Notes under the pieces: generated by a model
The model's input: the letters and a program-made list of their open reading frames with translations, nothing else
Databases searched by the model: none
What the model was told of the DNA's origin: nothing
Made by a program: the position numbers and the translations under genes
In this document: positions 17,290 to 25,714 of the stretch, in pieces
Layout of the letters: the number at the start of each line of letters is the position of its first letter
Position numbering within the stretch: the first letter of the stretch is position 1
Assembly: GCF_030815485.1 (NCBI RefSeq)
Contig: NZ_JAUSWV010000001.1
Location: forward strand, 1-64,000
From: Streptomyces rishiriensis
GTDB taxonomy: Bacteria > Actinomycetota > Actinomycetes > Streptomycetales > Streptomycetaceae
Reading direction: 5' to 3'
DNA: 64,000 nt

Positions 17290-17345
17290 CGATTGAGGTC
17301 AGAAGGCGTTTCTGGCGCAACATCTGGGGTCACGGTCGCGGAGAG

Positions 17346-17958
17346 TCACTGAAGCAAGATCATCTTGCGGAGTAGTTCGAACCCTGCTCTGCCGTAGAGC
17401 TGCCTCTTGATCTTCTTGATGCGGTTGACGGCCCCCTCGATGCTGCCGGAGCTCCAGTCGAGAGTGAGCCCGGCGGTCACGGCGTCGAGGTCTCGGAGCA
17501 GGTGGAGTGCAAAGCCGGTGAGGCCGGGCAGCTGGCTGGCGTCGACCGCGTCGATCCAGGTGGGGAGTGTGCAGCCGAGGCGGTCGGTGAGTATCTCGCC
17601 GAAGTCGCGGACGTGTCCGGAGGCTGTGCCCAGTTCGGGGCAGCGGGCCAGGACGTCCTTCAGGCCGGCCCGCTCTTCCTTCGGTCAGGGCGGTGGGGTG
17701 CCGGGAGGGGTCTGGCCACGTGCAGCCACACGTGGTGCCAGCCCGCCGCCTCTCTGTCGGTCGGGTCCTTGCCCTGGCGACGACCGCGTTGACGACCCTG
17801 CGCTGCTCCCCGGGATCGGTGAACCGGCGCTGCGGATAGCTGATGGGCGAGCGGCAGTCCTCCAGCCCCGCCTCCGCCGTGCATGCGGCGACCGGGCGGT
17901 AGTCGTGCTGGCGCCGGACGAAGGACGCCACCAGCGCACGCCTCTGGTTCGCGGCCAC
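17346..17958 (-). pseudogene. Remnant of an ISL3-family transposase
   Basis: The frame ending at the TGA at 17346 reads GLKDVLARCPELGTASGHVR, DFGEILTDRLGCTLPTWIDA, then LDWSSGSIEGAVNRIKKIKR and QLYGRAGFELLRKM. This is the C-terminal block of ISL3 transposases, including the catalytic-Glu region S-x-G-x-x-E-G-x-x-N. Upstream coding similarity (YRPVAACTAEAGLEDCRSPI) continues in another frame to about 17958, so at least one frameshift is present. The N-terminal DNA-binding half and first Asp are missing. The 5-prime cut coincides with the start of the replication-relaxation sequence at about 17990. Confidence 0.65.
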
Positions 17959-18029
17959 CAGCGGGCCGTAGGTCCGTTCGGTGAGGAAGCTGCTGCCGTC
18001 GGGATGCCGACGGCGGGGACCGGCTGACG

Positions 18030-18887
18030 TTGGCGATGCTGGTGCAGTACCGGATGGCGACCACCGAGCAGATGCATCTGATCACCGCCCCGCAGGTGCG
18101 GATCGAGCAGACGAGGCGCAGGCTGGCCAAGCTCCGTGCCGAGGGCCTGGCCGACCGGATCACTCTGCCGCAGGCTGGGCGCCGCCGGGTGTGGTTCGCC
18201 ACCGAGTACGGGGTGCGGGTGGCTGCGGAGTGGCCGGAGTTGCGGGGCCGGCGGCCGCCGCGGCTGGTGTCGGATCCGGTCGCGGCGCGGCTGCGGGTGA
18301 GCCACACCCTGACGGTCACCGAGACCGGGCTGCAGTTCCTGCTGGACGCGCGCCGCCGCGGGGAGGTGTGCCGGCCCCTGGACTTCCTCCCGGAAGTCCA
18401 CCACCCCATCGGGGGCGGCGAGGCGGTCATCCCGGACGCGCTGCTCTACCACCAGCGCGGCAGCCGGAACGGTGGTGAGGGTTCGATGCTGCGGGCGTTC
18501 CTCGAGGTCGACTGGGCGACCATGGGCCCCGAACGCCTCGTATCAAAGCTCCGCGCCTACGCCCGCCTCCACCAGTACGCACCCGCGCCGGTCGGCCGGC
18601 GCCGCACCGTGGAGGCGGTCCAAGAGGAATGGCGGCAGCACCACCCGCTCTTTCCACGGCTCCTGTTCGTCCTGGACGGCACCGGCCCCGTCGGCACCGA
18701 CAACCGCATCCGTGCCCTGCACGCGGCGGTTGACGTAGACCTCGCGGTCGCCCTGCTCCTGCGGGAAGTGAACGTGCTCGCCGCGCCGATGACCGACCTC
18801 CTCCAGCACGGACCCGCCGCAGCTGTTTGGCACCCCGTACAGGACCCCGAACGCCGGGTCGGATGGATGGACCCACAAGTGCCGTAG
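18030..18887 (+). CDS. Replication-relaxation family protein, 5-prime end probably lost
   Basis: A 285-residue frame from TTG 18030. The N-terminal winged helix (VQYRMATTEQMHLITAPQVR, RRLAKLRAEGLADRITLPQ) is followed by VWFATEYGVRVAAEWPELRG. A C-terminal half follows with TVTETGLQFLLDARRRGEV, FLEVDWATMGPERLVSKLRA, a hydrophobic strand LFVLDG and an end in GWMDPQVP. The family is named for replication and plasmid relaxation roles in Gram-positive plasmids. This is the most complete of several copies in the window, but the first about 20 codons seen in the 2617 copy are replaced by DNA joined to a transposase remnant, so expression is uncertain. Its stop is followed at once by the iteron-like repeat. 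Confidence 0.75.
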   Translation: MAMLVQYRMATTEQMHLITAPQVRIEQTRRRLAKLRAEGLADRITLPQAGRRRVWFATEYGVRVAAEWPELRGRRPPRLVSDPVAARLRVSHTLTVTETGLQFLLDARRRGEVCRPLDFLPEVHHPIGGGEAVIPDALLYHQRGSRNGGEGSMLRAFLEVDWATMGPERLVSKLRAYARLHQYAPAPVGRRRTVEAVQEEWRQHHPLFPRLLFVLDGTGPVGTDNRIRALHAAVDVDLAVALLLREVNVLAAPMTDLLQHGPAAAVWHPVQDPERRVGWMDPQVP

Positions 18888-19055
18888 ACGGTGCGCAGCA
18901 GGCGAATGCGCACCCGTTCGTGGTCTGCGCAATGCCCCCCGGCCACAGGCCCGACCACAGGGTTCCGAACCCCGACCACAGGCCCGACCACCGCAGGTCA
19001 CAGGGTTGCGCAGCCCATTGCGCACGCCAGGGCACCAGTACGCCGCCACCGCCGA
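18888..19055. repeat. Iteron-like dispersed repeat, copy A
   Basis: This copy contains TGCGCACCCGTTCG, TCTGCGCAATGCCCC, then four spaced CCGACCACA-type units (GGCCACAGG, CCCGACCACAGG, CCCCGACCACAGG, CCCGACCACC), GCAGGTCACAG, and TTGCGCAG...ATTGCGCA. It is non-coding and directly follows the 3-prime end of the replication-relaxation gene. Three more copies are at 25511-25637, 26362-26497 and 26835-26980. Repeated short motifs flanked by the TGCGCA palindrome suggest a protein-binding array. Confidence 0.75.
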
Positions 19056-19071
19056 TCCGGCTGCGCAAGTC

Positions 19072-20172
19072 CTATCGGTGCAGGCCGGTCAGGGTGTTGT
19101 ATGCCTCTTGGATGAGGCTGTTGCCGCGCCCGGGAGCGGTGTTGGCCAGTGCTACCAGGGCGGTGCGGTGGTGGGGGTTGAAGCCGGCGAAGGCGGTGAA
19201 GCCGCAGGTGCCGCCGGAGTGGTGGTAGAGGGTGGAGCCGTCGGTGCGGGGGCGGATGTTCCACACCAGTGACAGGCCGGTGTTACGGGGTGTGTGAAGC
19301 CGGGGGCGGAGGACTTCGCGGAGGGCGGTGGTGAGGGTGGGTGGCGCTCCGGCTGCAGCGGGGTCGAGGAGTGCCTCGAGGGTGGTGAGGAGATCGCGGG
19401 CGCTTGACCGGAGGATTCCTGCGGCGGGCAGGCCGGGGATGTGGAAGGGGGGTCGGGTTCGGTGGTGGCGGTAGCCGGTGGCCTGGGTGGTCCCTGGGCG
19501 CGTGGCTGTGGCGCAGTCCGTGTCGCGTAGGTGGAGGGGGTGCAGCACGCGGGTGTTGAGGAGTGCGGGGTAGGGGGTGTGGTCGGCTGCTGCGGTGAGG
19601 GCGTGGCCGAGGAGGCCGAGGCCGAAGTTGGAGTACCGGACCCGGGTGCCGGGGGCGGTTCGCAGACGGGTGCGGGTCAAGGCGTGCAGGACGTCTTCGG
19701 TGGTGAAGGCGGCGTAGGGGTTGGTGAATGTGCGGGGAAGGGCGCTGCGCAAGAGGCCGGGGGGAAGCCGGGGAAGGCCGGAGGTGTGGGTGGCGAGGTG
19801 GGTGAGGGTGATGTCCTCACCGCCTGCGGGCAGTGCTGTTGCGCGGGGGAGGTGGCGGGCGAGTGGTTCGTGGAGCTGCAGCTCGCCACGGGCTGCCTGC
19901 TCGGCCAGCAGCAGGGCGGTGAAGGTTTTGGTGAGGGAGCCGATTTCGAAGCGGGTGCCCGTATCGGCCGGTGGTCCTCCCGCATGTGTGGTGCGGCCCC
20001 GGGCCACGAAGGCGCGCCGGCCTTGATGGTGCAGGCCGATGACGATCGTGCTGGCGCCGGGTGCCGCGCCCAGCAGGGTGCGCGTCGCCCGGTGCACCGT
20101 AGCGGGGTCGAGCGTGCTGTGTACTTCATCGACTGGGCCGCTCGGGCAGGTGCCGGAGGTGTAGACGGTCAT
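19072..20172 (-). CDS. Serine hydrolase of the class C beta-lactamase fold
   Basis: A 366-residue protein with the motifs of the beta-lactamase/penicillin-binding superfamily. These are S-L-T-K in IGSLTKTFTALLL (nucleophile Ser and Lys), Y-S-N in RYSNFGLGLLGHAL, and a third box HHSGGTCGF in place of KTG. No signal peptide is evident, so it may be cytoplasmic. This agrees with roles seen for such enzymes in natural-product clusters (hydrolysis, cyclisation or transpeptidation). It is the last gene of a four-gene operon (17-bp gap to the gene before it). The hydrolase fold is clear; the substrate is unknown. Confidence 0.85.
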   Translation of the reverse strand: MTVYTSGTCPSGPVDEVHSTLDPATVHRATRTLLGAAPGASTIVIGLHHQGRRAFVARGRTTHAGGPPADTGTRFEIGSLTKTFTALLLAEQAARGELQLHEPLARHLPRATALPAGGEDITLTHLATHTSGLPRLPPGLLRSALPRTFTNPYAAFTTEDVLHALTRTRLRTAPGTRVRYSNFGLGLLGHALTAAADHTPYPALLNTRVLHPLHLRDTDCATATRPGTTQATGYRHHRTRPPFHIPGLPAAGILRSSARDLLTTLEALLDPAAAGAPPTLTTALREVLRPRLHTPRNTGLSLVWNIRPRTDGSTLYHHSGGTCGFTAFAGFNPHHRTALVALANTAPGRGNSLIQEAYNTLTGLHR

Positions 20173-20188
20173 GCGTGCCCCTGTCCTT

Positions 20189-21121
20189 TCAGGTGTGCTG
20201 CAGGCCCATGACGGTTCCGTTCAGGACGCGGTTGAGGGCGATGGTTCCGGCGATGGCGGCCACGATGGTGGGGTGCTGGTGGTCCTCGAAACGTGTGGCG
20301 GGATCCTCATCGACCGGCTGGCCGTCCCGTGGCAGCAGACCGTCAGGTTCCTGGAGTTGTGCCAGGTGCTGCCAGTCGGAGACGTCGAGCACGGGCTGAG
20401 GAAGGCACATGCTGATGATCAGCAGTTCGCCGACCAGGTCCCACTGGCCGTTCTCCGTCCAGATGTCCGTCCAGACCGGCAGCCAGCGGGCGAGGTAGCT
20501 GGCCACATCCTCAGGCAGGCCATCCGGTCGCCGGCCCCAGTCGGTGAGGTGGAAGACGGTGTGGGTGACGGCGTAGCCGGTCATCCAGTCGATGTACCAG
20601 GGGGGCGGGGTGCTGCCGAGCCAGGTGGCCCGGGTCAGCTGCTCCCAGTCCCGTGGGCCGCCGCTGAGGTCGTGGCCGGTCAGGCGTAGGGCGTTGGCGA
20701 CGGCGAGACGCCGGTTGGGTACATGCTCGACCGCCTGTGCGGTGCCGGTCCGGGCCATCTGGGCGGCGAGCCGGTCCAGGCCGGGATGGCGGTAGCCGGC
20801 CCGGGTGAAGTGGCCGTACCCCTCCAGGGCGTCGGTGGTGACGGGATGGTGCAGCTGCCGCTGGTAGAGCAGGTCACCGTCCTGAATCTGCGTCCAGCAG
20901 TACTTCATCAACTCGCGGGCCAGGACCTGCTCGCGGTTGCCGGCGGCTCCGTCGCGCAGGACCAGGGAGGCGGCCATTGCCGTCTCCATCAGCACCTTGT
21001 AGGCGTTCATGTTCCCGGTGATGCTCTCGCCCTTCAGCGCGCCCCGGTGGCGGTGGGTGTGCAGCCAGCCCAGGGCGCGGGAGCTGAGATCGTGGGCGGC
21101 CTGGGCCAGGGCTGTGCTCAT
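20189..21121 (-). CDS. Uncharacterised helical protein of a four-gene operon
   Basis: A 310-residue protein from ATG 21121, which overlaps the stop of the preceding gene as ATGA. It contains SRALGWLHTHRHRGALKGES, NMNAYKVLMETAMAASLVLR, PPWYIDWMTGYAVTHTVFHL and ENGQWDLVGELLIISMCLP. It is predicted all-helical, with many His/Trp residues and repeated helix pairs, perhaps resembling actinobacterial DUF6895-type proteins; I am not certain of that. No catalytic motif is obvious. Coupling to the 279-residue gene and to the serine hydrolase implies a shared pathway or complex. Confidence 0.7.
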   Translation of the reverse strand: MSTALAQAAHDLSSRALGWLHTHRHRGALKGESITGNMNAYKVLMETAMAASLVLRDGAAGNREQVLARELMKYCWTQIQDGDLLYQRQLHHPVTTDALEGYGHFTRAGYRHPGLDRLAAQMARTGTAQAVEHVPNRRLAVANALRLTGHDLSGGPRDWEQLTRATWLGSTPPPWYIDWMTGYAVTHTVFHLTDWGRRPDGLPEDVASYLARWLPVWTDIWTENGQWDLVGELLIISMCLPQPVLDVSDWQHLAQLQEPDGLLPRDGQPVDEDPATRFEDHQHPTIVAAIAGTIALNRVLNGTVMGLQHT

Positions 21122-21957
21122 GCGCTCTCCAGCCCGAGCAGGCGGCAGGCGATCGCGGCGTCCAGCATGCAGCGCTCGCCGCCGCCACGCAGTGCGATTT
21201 CGCTGGTCAGCAGGGACGGGTCCAGGGGCAGCGTGACGCCCTCTGCGGTGAGCCAGGCCAGCCAGCGGACCAACCGGGCGGCGGTGGCGTAGTCCTGACG
21301 CAGAAGCGCGCGCGTGGCTCCGCGTGCCAGGGCGAGCACGCCGGAGCGTGCGGCCTGGTGCACGGGCCCGTCCAGGCCGGGCAGGGCGAGCGAGGCAAGC
21401 CGGCCCATCCGCAGCGACCACGGCACCCAGCCCTCCCCGCACCCCCCGTTTCCGGGCTCACCGGAGGCAGGCCTGTGACGGGGTGCGGCCTCATCACACC
21501 GGGGCGGCCCCGGCGGAGCGGAGAGCGGCAGGGAGGCGGCGGCCGGATCGAGGCGGGCCAGAACACTGACCAGACCCCAGTCGATCCAGGCCCTGACCCA
21601 CGCCGGCTCGGGCCCCTGCGGAGGGGCGGGAAGCGTCGACGGCGCCGGAGGCAGCGCCGAAAGCGTCAGACAAACCGCCTCCGACTCCTCCGGCAGCAGC
21701 ACCCCGCCCGCCAACAGGTACGGAGCCAGGACGTCCGCGCCCAGGATGCGCACCGCACCCGCCGCGACAGCAACACCAGGCACCGCAGCCCGCTCCCCCG
21801 CGCCCCTTGCGACGGCAGGGACATCCTCCTGCGACCCCGCCCGCAGATGCGCCGCCACGACGGCGGTGCCCCCGCCGCCCCGCAGGACTTCGAGAGCACC
21901 GCCTGCCAGCACTTCGGCCGACGCGCTGTGCGCATCGCGCAGTACCTCAGTGGTCAC
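21118..21957 (-). CDS. Uncharacterised Ala/Leu-rich protein of the same operon
   Basis: A 279-residue protein overlapping both neighbours by ATGA. It is very rich in Ala, Gly and Leu. The C-terminal half resembles the helix-repeat pattern of the next protein (WSLRMGRLASLALPGLDGPV, LARGATRALLRQDYATAARL, VRWLAWLTAEGVTLPLDPSL). A middle Pro-rich linker (LPPAPSTLPAPPQGPEPAW) separates two helical regions. No recognised domain. The similarity of its C-terminal helices to those of the 310-residue protein suggests the two may form a heteromer. Confidence 0.65.
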   Translation of the reverse strand: MTTEVLRDAHSASAEVLAGGALEVLRGGGGTAVVAAHLRAGSQEDVPAVARGAGERAAVPGVAVAAGAVRILGADVLAPYLLAGGVLLPEESEAVCLTLSALPPAPSTLPAPPQGPEPAWVRAWIDWGLVSVLARLDPAAASLPLSAPPGPPRCDEAAPRHRPASGEPGNGGCGEGWVPWSLRMGRLASLALPGLDGPVHQAARSGVLALARGATRALLRQDYATAARLVRWLAWLTAEGVTLPLDPSLLTSEIALRGGGERCMLDAAIACRLLGLESA

Positions 21958-22142
21958 CGGCGCCGGGGCTCCTTCGGCTCCTTGGGAGAGAGGAGCAGAA
22001 CCAGAGCCAGGAGCCCCAAACCATCACCCTCGACGGAGGGCAGCGGAGCACCGCTCACCTCCGCCTCAGAAGGCGTCATCGCCGCCTCCACGAGTTCCGC
22101 ATCCAGGACCAGACCGGTTCGCTGCAACGTCGCGACTGTCAT
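21954..22142 (-). CDS. Small leader-like protein, first gene of the four-gene operon
   Basis: A 62-residue protein from ATG 22142; a GAGGAG ribosome site 6 bases upstream decides this start over a GTG six bases earlier. The sequence has an acidic helical N-terminal half (LVLDAELVEAAMTPSEAEVS), a hydrophobic run (GLGLLALVLLL) and a basic Lys/Pro/Arg tail (SPKEPKEPRRR). Its stop overlaps the next start (ATGA). Size, position and an acidic leader followed by a distinct tail are compatible with a peptide precursor, but there is no Cys, Ser/Thr-rich core or known leader motif. A small structural subunit is equally possible. Confidence 0.6.
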   Translation of the reverse strand: MTVATLQRTGLVLDAELVEAAMTPSEAEVSGAPLPSVEGDGLGLLALVLLLSPKEPKEPRRR

Positions 22143-22615
22143 GATCACTCCTCACAGTAGGTCGACACCTGCAATTCCATCCTCTGCACGGGACGCCTCC
22201 CCACCGCACTCACATACGCCCGAACGGGTGAACGACGGCTTCTCGGGAATCGCCTCGTCAGCCGTAACGCGATTCGCCGCGGGATCGCGTTCCGCGAGGC
22301 CGATGACCTTGTACCGTGCCGAGGGCCATCGGGTGCGCACGTACTCCTGGCCGGGGGCCAGCGGGGACCTCTGGGTCCACTTCGTGGACGAGCCGCTGGC
22401 CGACCCAGGCTTCCGCACCGTGCAAACCCCAGACTCTCTCGGGCCTTTCGGAGCCGCACCAGGACCTGCATGGCCTTGCGCGGAAGCCCCGCCGACGCGC
22501 CGGCAACGTCCAGCCGCGCCGATCCCCCGACCGCGCGCCCACCCACCCGTCCCTTCCCGCTTCCCCTCTTTCTGTTGGTGACCTGCGGTGATGCTGGCGT
22601 GAGACTACGGGTCAC
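22143..22615. other. Upstream region of the four-gene operon; no certain gene
   Basis: Two overlapping frames of uncertain status are present. One on the - strand (22152-22418) contains PLAPGQEYVRTRWPSARYKV. One on the + strand, from about 22301, contains AEGHRVRTYSWPGASGDLW and HFVDEPLADPGFRTVQTP. Neither has a ribosome site. One may be a gene remnant. Confidence 0.4.
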
Positions 22616-22949
22616 GTGCCGCTGCGGGCGGGGTGTCGGCGGGGATATCGGCCCGGTCGGGAGCGGTGTTGTCGCACTGCGGCCGCTGGCCAAGCTCCGT
22701 GCCGAGGGCCTGGTCGACCGGATCACCCTGCCGCGGGCGGGGCGCCGCAGGGTGTGGTTCGCCACCGAGTACGGGGTGCGGGTTGCCGGGGAGTGGCCGG
22801 AGCTGCGTGGCCGACGGCCGCCGAGACTGGTGTCGGATCCGGTCGCCGCGCGGCTGCGGGTGAGCCACGCCCTCACGGTCACCGAAACCGGGCTGCAGTT
22901 CCTGCTCGATGCGCGCCGCCGCGGCGAGGTGTGCCAGCCCCTGGACTAG
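22616..22949 (+). pseudogene. Fragment of a replication-relaxation gene with its upstream region
   Basis: Bases 22616-22682 repeat the non-coding upstream region seen at about 2445-2500 (GTCGGCGGGGATATCG). At 22683 the sequence jumps into the coding region at LAKLRAEGLVDRITLP and continues through WFATEYGVRVAGEWPELRGR and TVTETGLQFLLDARRRGEVC, ending QPLD-stop. The longer copy continues PLDFLPEVHH. The piece thus has both an internal deletion and a 3-prime truncation; the right junction coincides with an IS-end-like sequence at 22951. Confidence 0.7.
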
Positions 22950-23056
22950 GGCCCGTCGTTTGGATCATCTGGTAGTTGGCCAAGGCTACTGACTGGAGAG
23001 TCGATCGCGGTGCCGGTCGCGGCGTACGCGTCGGCGCGGAGAACTTCCGCGAGGGC

Positions 23057-24109
23057 TCACTGGACCAGTTCGATGTGGGGATGCTCCGGGGACGCAGGGC
23101 AGACGTGGAGTTGCAGGCTGTAGGCGCCGGCGATGTCGAGGAGAGTGAAGTTCGAGGGCGGGGTGCCGATGAGGAGCGGAGTCGGGCTCGTCCGTTCCTC
23201 ATCGGGCATCCAGCTCTTGCTGCCGGAGTTCCATTCCGAGGACGCGATGGTGAGGAGCGGGGTCGTCTCGGTGCCGCATTCGGGGCACGGGCGGGGCATG
23301 GGGTCGGTGAGGCCCCAGCGGGTCCAGCCGCCGGTCTTCCACCCGGGGGCGTGGCACAGGTTGCGGAAGTAGAATTCCTGCGGATCCAACGCGCCGGTGC
23401 TGTCCCACGCGAATCCGGCTGTCTCCCACAGGTTCACGTCGCCCAACTGCTGCTGCAGTTCCTTGCTCAGCTCCAGGGGGCTGGGGTATTCGGTGATCTG
23501 TTCCGGTGCGAGCAAGCACGGTTCCGGCAGGTACCAGTCGAACTGGATCACGGGCGGCTCGGGCGGGGCCTCGAGGACGTCGGTGACGGAGGCGGAGGAA
23601 CGCCAGAAGAGGGCGGTTCGGGGGTGTGCAAACTCCTCGTGGTCGCAAGGGCACCACAGGACCTGGAGAAGGTCGGCTCCGGGAGGGCTGGCCGGGAGAG
23701 GGACGTCGCGGGCGTAGAGCTGGGCCACGGGGATCATGGGAATCGGGCCGTCGAACCACGGGTGGCCCTCGCGGAGCCGCTGCTCGATCTCCCGTTCCTC
23801 GGGCGTGATCGCGGGTGCCTGGGGGTCGCGGAGCCGCCGCTCGGCCGCTGCTGCATGGATGCGACGCAGGATCCGGATCTCGTCCGGAGAGTGCATCTCG
23901 TCTGCCGCTTCACTGTCGTGCGGCTCTACGCAGTGGGGCCACGGCTCGTCGGCGGGCCACAGGAGCGGCCCGCCGACGGAACTGTCGTGCACGGTCGGCG
24001 ACCCCGGCCGCGGGTGCAGCCGGGTCGCCGTGCGTGCCAGCGGGGCCAGTTGAGGGAAGAGCGCGGTGACGTCGAACAGCCGCGGCGGGGTGGTAAAGAT
24101 GGCGTTCAT
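23057..24109 (-). CDS. DUF1963-like protein
   Basis: A 350-residue protein from ATG 24109; a TTG 30 bases upstream is an alternative. The N-terminal part has SVGGPLLWPADEPWPHC, the G-G-x-P-x-x-P-x-x-x-W-P box of YwqG/DUF1963 proteins. Later come MIPVAQLYARDVPLP, DLLQVLWCPCDHEE and a C-terminal region with the ribbon-like MPRPCPECGTETTPLL and IELVQ. The family is widespread, forms a beta-rich fold and has no established function. The gene lies between a transposase and an IS-end-like sequence on the same strand, so it may be IS cargo. Confidence 0.75.
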   Translation of the reverse strand: MNAIFTTPPRLFDVTALFPQLAPLARTATRLHPRPGSPTVHDSSVGGPLLWPADEPWPHCVEPHDSEAADEMHSPDEIRILRRIHAAAAERRLRDPQAPAITPEEREIEQRLREGHPWFDGPIPMIPVAQLYARDVPLPASPPGADLLQVLWCPCDHEEFAHPRTALFWRSSASVTDVLEAPPEPPVIQFDWYLPEPCLLAPEQITEYPSPLELSKELQQQLGDVNLWETAGFAWDSTGALDPQEFYFRNLCHAPGWKTGGWTRWGLTDPMPRPCPECGTETTPLLTIASSEWNSGSKSWMPDEERTSPTPLLIGTPPSNFTLLDIAGAYSLQLHVCPASPEHPHIELVQ

Positions 24110-24185
24110 GGCAGGGATGCTGCCAGCAGCGTCTGACAATGGGGGTACCGATCTACGTCAGCTGACACCGCACAGCTTCCCTATG

Positions 24186-25030
24186 TCAGCAGGCGGACCA
24201 GAGGGAGATGCCAGCGATGTGGAGTCCGGCCAGGTATATGGTCGCGGTCTTCTCGTAGCGTGTGGCGATGCCGCGCCACTGCTTCAGGCGGTTGATGCAC
24301 CGTTCGACGGTGTTGCGCTGCTTGTAGGTCTCGCGGTCGAACGCTGGCGGTCTCCCGCCCCGGCGGCCCCTCCGCAGCCGATGGCCACGTTGATCTGCCG
24401 GAACGGGGATCACCGCGCGGATGCCGCGCTTGCTCAGGTGGGCGCGGATCGCGCGGGAGGAATACGCCTTGTCGGCCATGACTACGTCAGGCCTGGTTCG
24501 GGGCCGGCCGCGGCGACGCGGTACACGGAGCCTGGCCATGACGTCCATGAAGGTGGGTGCGTCGCCCGCTTGACCGCCGGTCAGGACAAACGCGAGGGGA
24601 CGACAGCGGCCGTCGGCGGCAAGATGGATCTTCGTTGTAAGTCCCCCGCGCGACCGCCCGATGGCGTGGTCGTGCGGCTCGGCCGCAGGGGCCCCTTTTT
24701 GCGGGCCCCTGCGGCGTGCTGATGAGCGCGCACGATTGTGGAGTCCACCGAGACGACCCAGTCAAGCTCCTTGTCGGCGTCGGCCTGGGTCATCAGCGCC
24801 GTGAACACCCGTTCCCAAGTGCCATCGACGGCCCACATCCGCAGTCGGTTGTAGACGCCTCGCCAGTTCCCGTACTTCTCCGGCAGATGGACCCACTGGG
24901 TTCCCGTCCGGAACTTGAAGGCGATCGCGTCGATCACCTCACGGTGATCCCGCCAACGGCCACCCCTCTTCGGCTTCCGGTCCGGAAGTAACGGCTCGAT
25001 CCGCGCCCACTGGGCGTCAGTCAACGACAT
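24186..25030 (-). CDS. IS5-family transposase made by -1 frameshifting
   Basis: Starts at ATG 25030 (MSLTDAQWARIEPLLPDRKP). The first frame carries the N-terminal domain and the first catalytic Asp in VVSVDSTIVRAHQHAAGA. At ARKK (about 24695-24701) the reading must shift by -1 to continue GAPAAEPHDHAIGRSRGGLT, then AFVLTGGQAGDAP, the second Asp in VVMADKAYSSRAIR, and the Glu in RNTVERCINRLKQWRGIATR. It stops at 24186. The shift point is an AAAAAGGGG run inside the loop of a 13-bp hairpin. Such fused frames are normal for IS427-group elements. Both halves are free of other damage, so the copy may be active. Confidence 0.85.
24682..24715 (-). promoter_or_regulatory. Hairpin with frameshift slippery run in its loop
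   Basis: A perfect 13-bp stem (24682-24694 with 24703-24715) encloses an 8-base loop that reads GCAAAAAG on the coding strand. The loop is exactly where transposase frame 0 must change to frame -1. Confidence 0.65.
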
Positions 25031-25223
25031 GCCCAGATCAACGTCCCACTGATCCAAACGAAACTGCCTAGACGCCCGGTCCCAGGTGCCTCGCCCACCG
25101 CCCCGCCGACTGCGCAATGAGGGCCGGCTGAGCACGGCTGCCGTCGTGCCATACCCCATGGCGTCACGCGCACCGGGCTCTGCGCGGCTGTTTCTGATTC
25201 CATGATCAGTCGTTATCCAGGTC

Positions 25224-25424
25224 GTGGATGATCACGGTGACGACGCTGTGCTCTTTGCAGCTTTGCTGGACGCCTACTGGCTAGACTCCGCGCCCGATGT
25301 GAAGCACGGTGCCGTGGAGCGTGACTGTGTCACTGGTCTGCTGCCGTCTCGGACCGGCCGGGCTGTCATAGTCGCTGTCGCCGCTGTCACCGTCGTTGCC
25401 GCGATGTTGGCGGTGGTGATGTAG
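25224..25424 (+). CDS. Small membrane protein candidate
   Basis: A 66-residue frame from GTG 25224. It has an acidic N-terminus (DDHGDDAVLFAALLDAYWLD), a middle containing two charged residues per turn, and a C-terminal transmembrane helix (AVIVAVAAVTVVAAMLAVVM) ending at the last residue, like a tail-anchored protein. There is no strong ribosome site and the gene sits between an IS and a replication-relaxation tail fragment, so it may be a remnant or a chance frame. Confidence 0.35.
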   Translation: MDDHGDDAVLFAALLDAYWLDSAPDVKHGAVERDCVTGLLPSRTGRAVIVAVAAVTVVAAMLAVVM

Positions 25425-25440
25425 GCCGTGCGCTGCGGGC

Positions 25441-25637
25441 GCCCCATACGGGACCCGGAACGCCCGGATCGGATGGATGGACCCACAGGTGCCGTAACCG
25501 ACGCGCCGTAGGCGGTGCGCAGCGGGCGATTGCGCACCCGTTCGTGGTCTGCGCAATGCCCCCGACCACAGACCCGACCACGGGGCCGGAACCCCGACCA
25601 CAAGCCCGACCACCGCAGGTCAGCGCGTTGCGCAGAC
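25441..25637 (+). repeat. Replication-relaxation gene tail plus iteron-like repeat, copy B
   Basis: Bases 25441-25497 translate to GTRNARIGWMDPQVP-stop, the last codons of the family at 18030-18887. Bases 25511-25637 are repeat copy B: TTGCGCACCCGTTCG, TCTGCGCAATGCCCC, CCCGACCACA units at four positions, GCAGGTCAGCG and TTGCGCAGAC. The spacing between gene end and repeat matches copy A, showing that the two form one conserved module whose upstream part is lost here. Confidence 0.7.
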
Positions 25638-25714
25638 TAGCGGCCCGCGTCGGGCGGGCACGGGCAGGGGATGTCGGTCGCATGATCGCCCTGACATGGC
25701 CAGCCGCGGTGGAT

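Larger units (their letters stand above)
22951..25068 (-). mobile_element. IS5-family (IS427-like) element, possibly with a passenger gene
   Basis: The 12-base sequence TCGTTTGGATCA occurs at 22956-22967 and, inverted, at 25050-25061. The right copy directly precedes the transposase start (25030), where such elements have their terminal repeat. I could not find the expected second end next to the transposase stop (24186). The nearest matching end is 22951, on the far side of the DUF1963 gene. Either the element carries that gene as a passenger or 22951 is a separate IS-end remnant. No target-site duplication was established. Confidence 0.5.

Noticed and set aside
19072..20172. Calling the serine hydrolase an antibiotic-resistance beta-lactamase
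   Set aside because: The motifs show only the fold; there is no signal peptide and the third box is HSGG rather than KTG.
19531..20211. Gly/Glu-rich + strand frame opposite the serine hydrolase
   Set aside because: Low-complexity mirror of the hydrolase coding strand; the hydrolase has the SxxK and YxN motifs.
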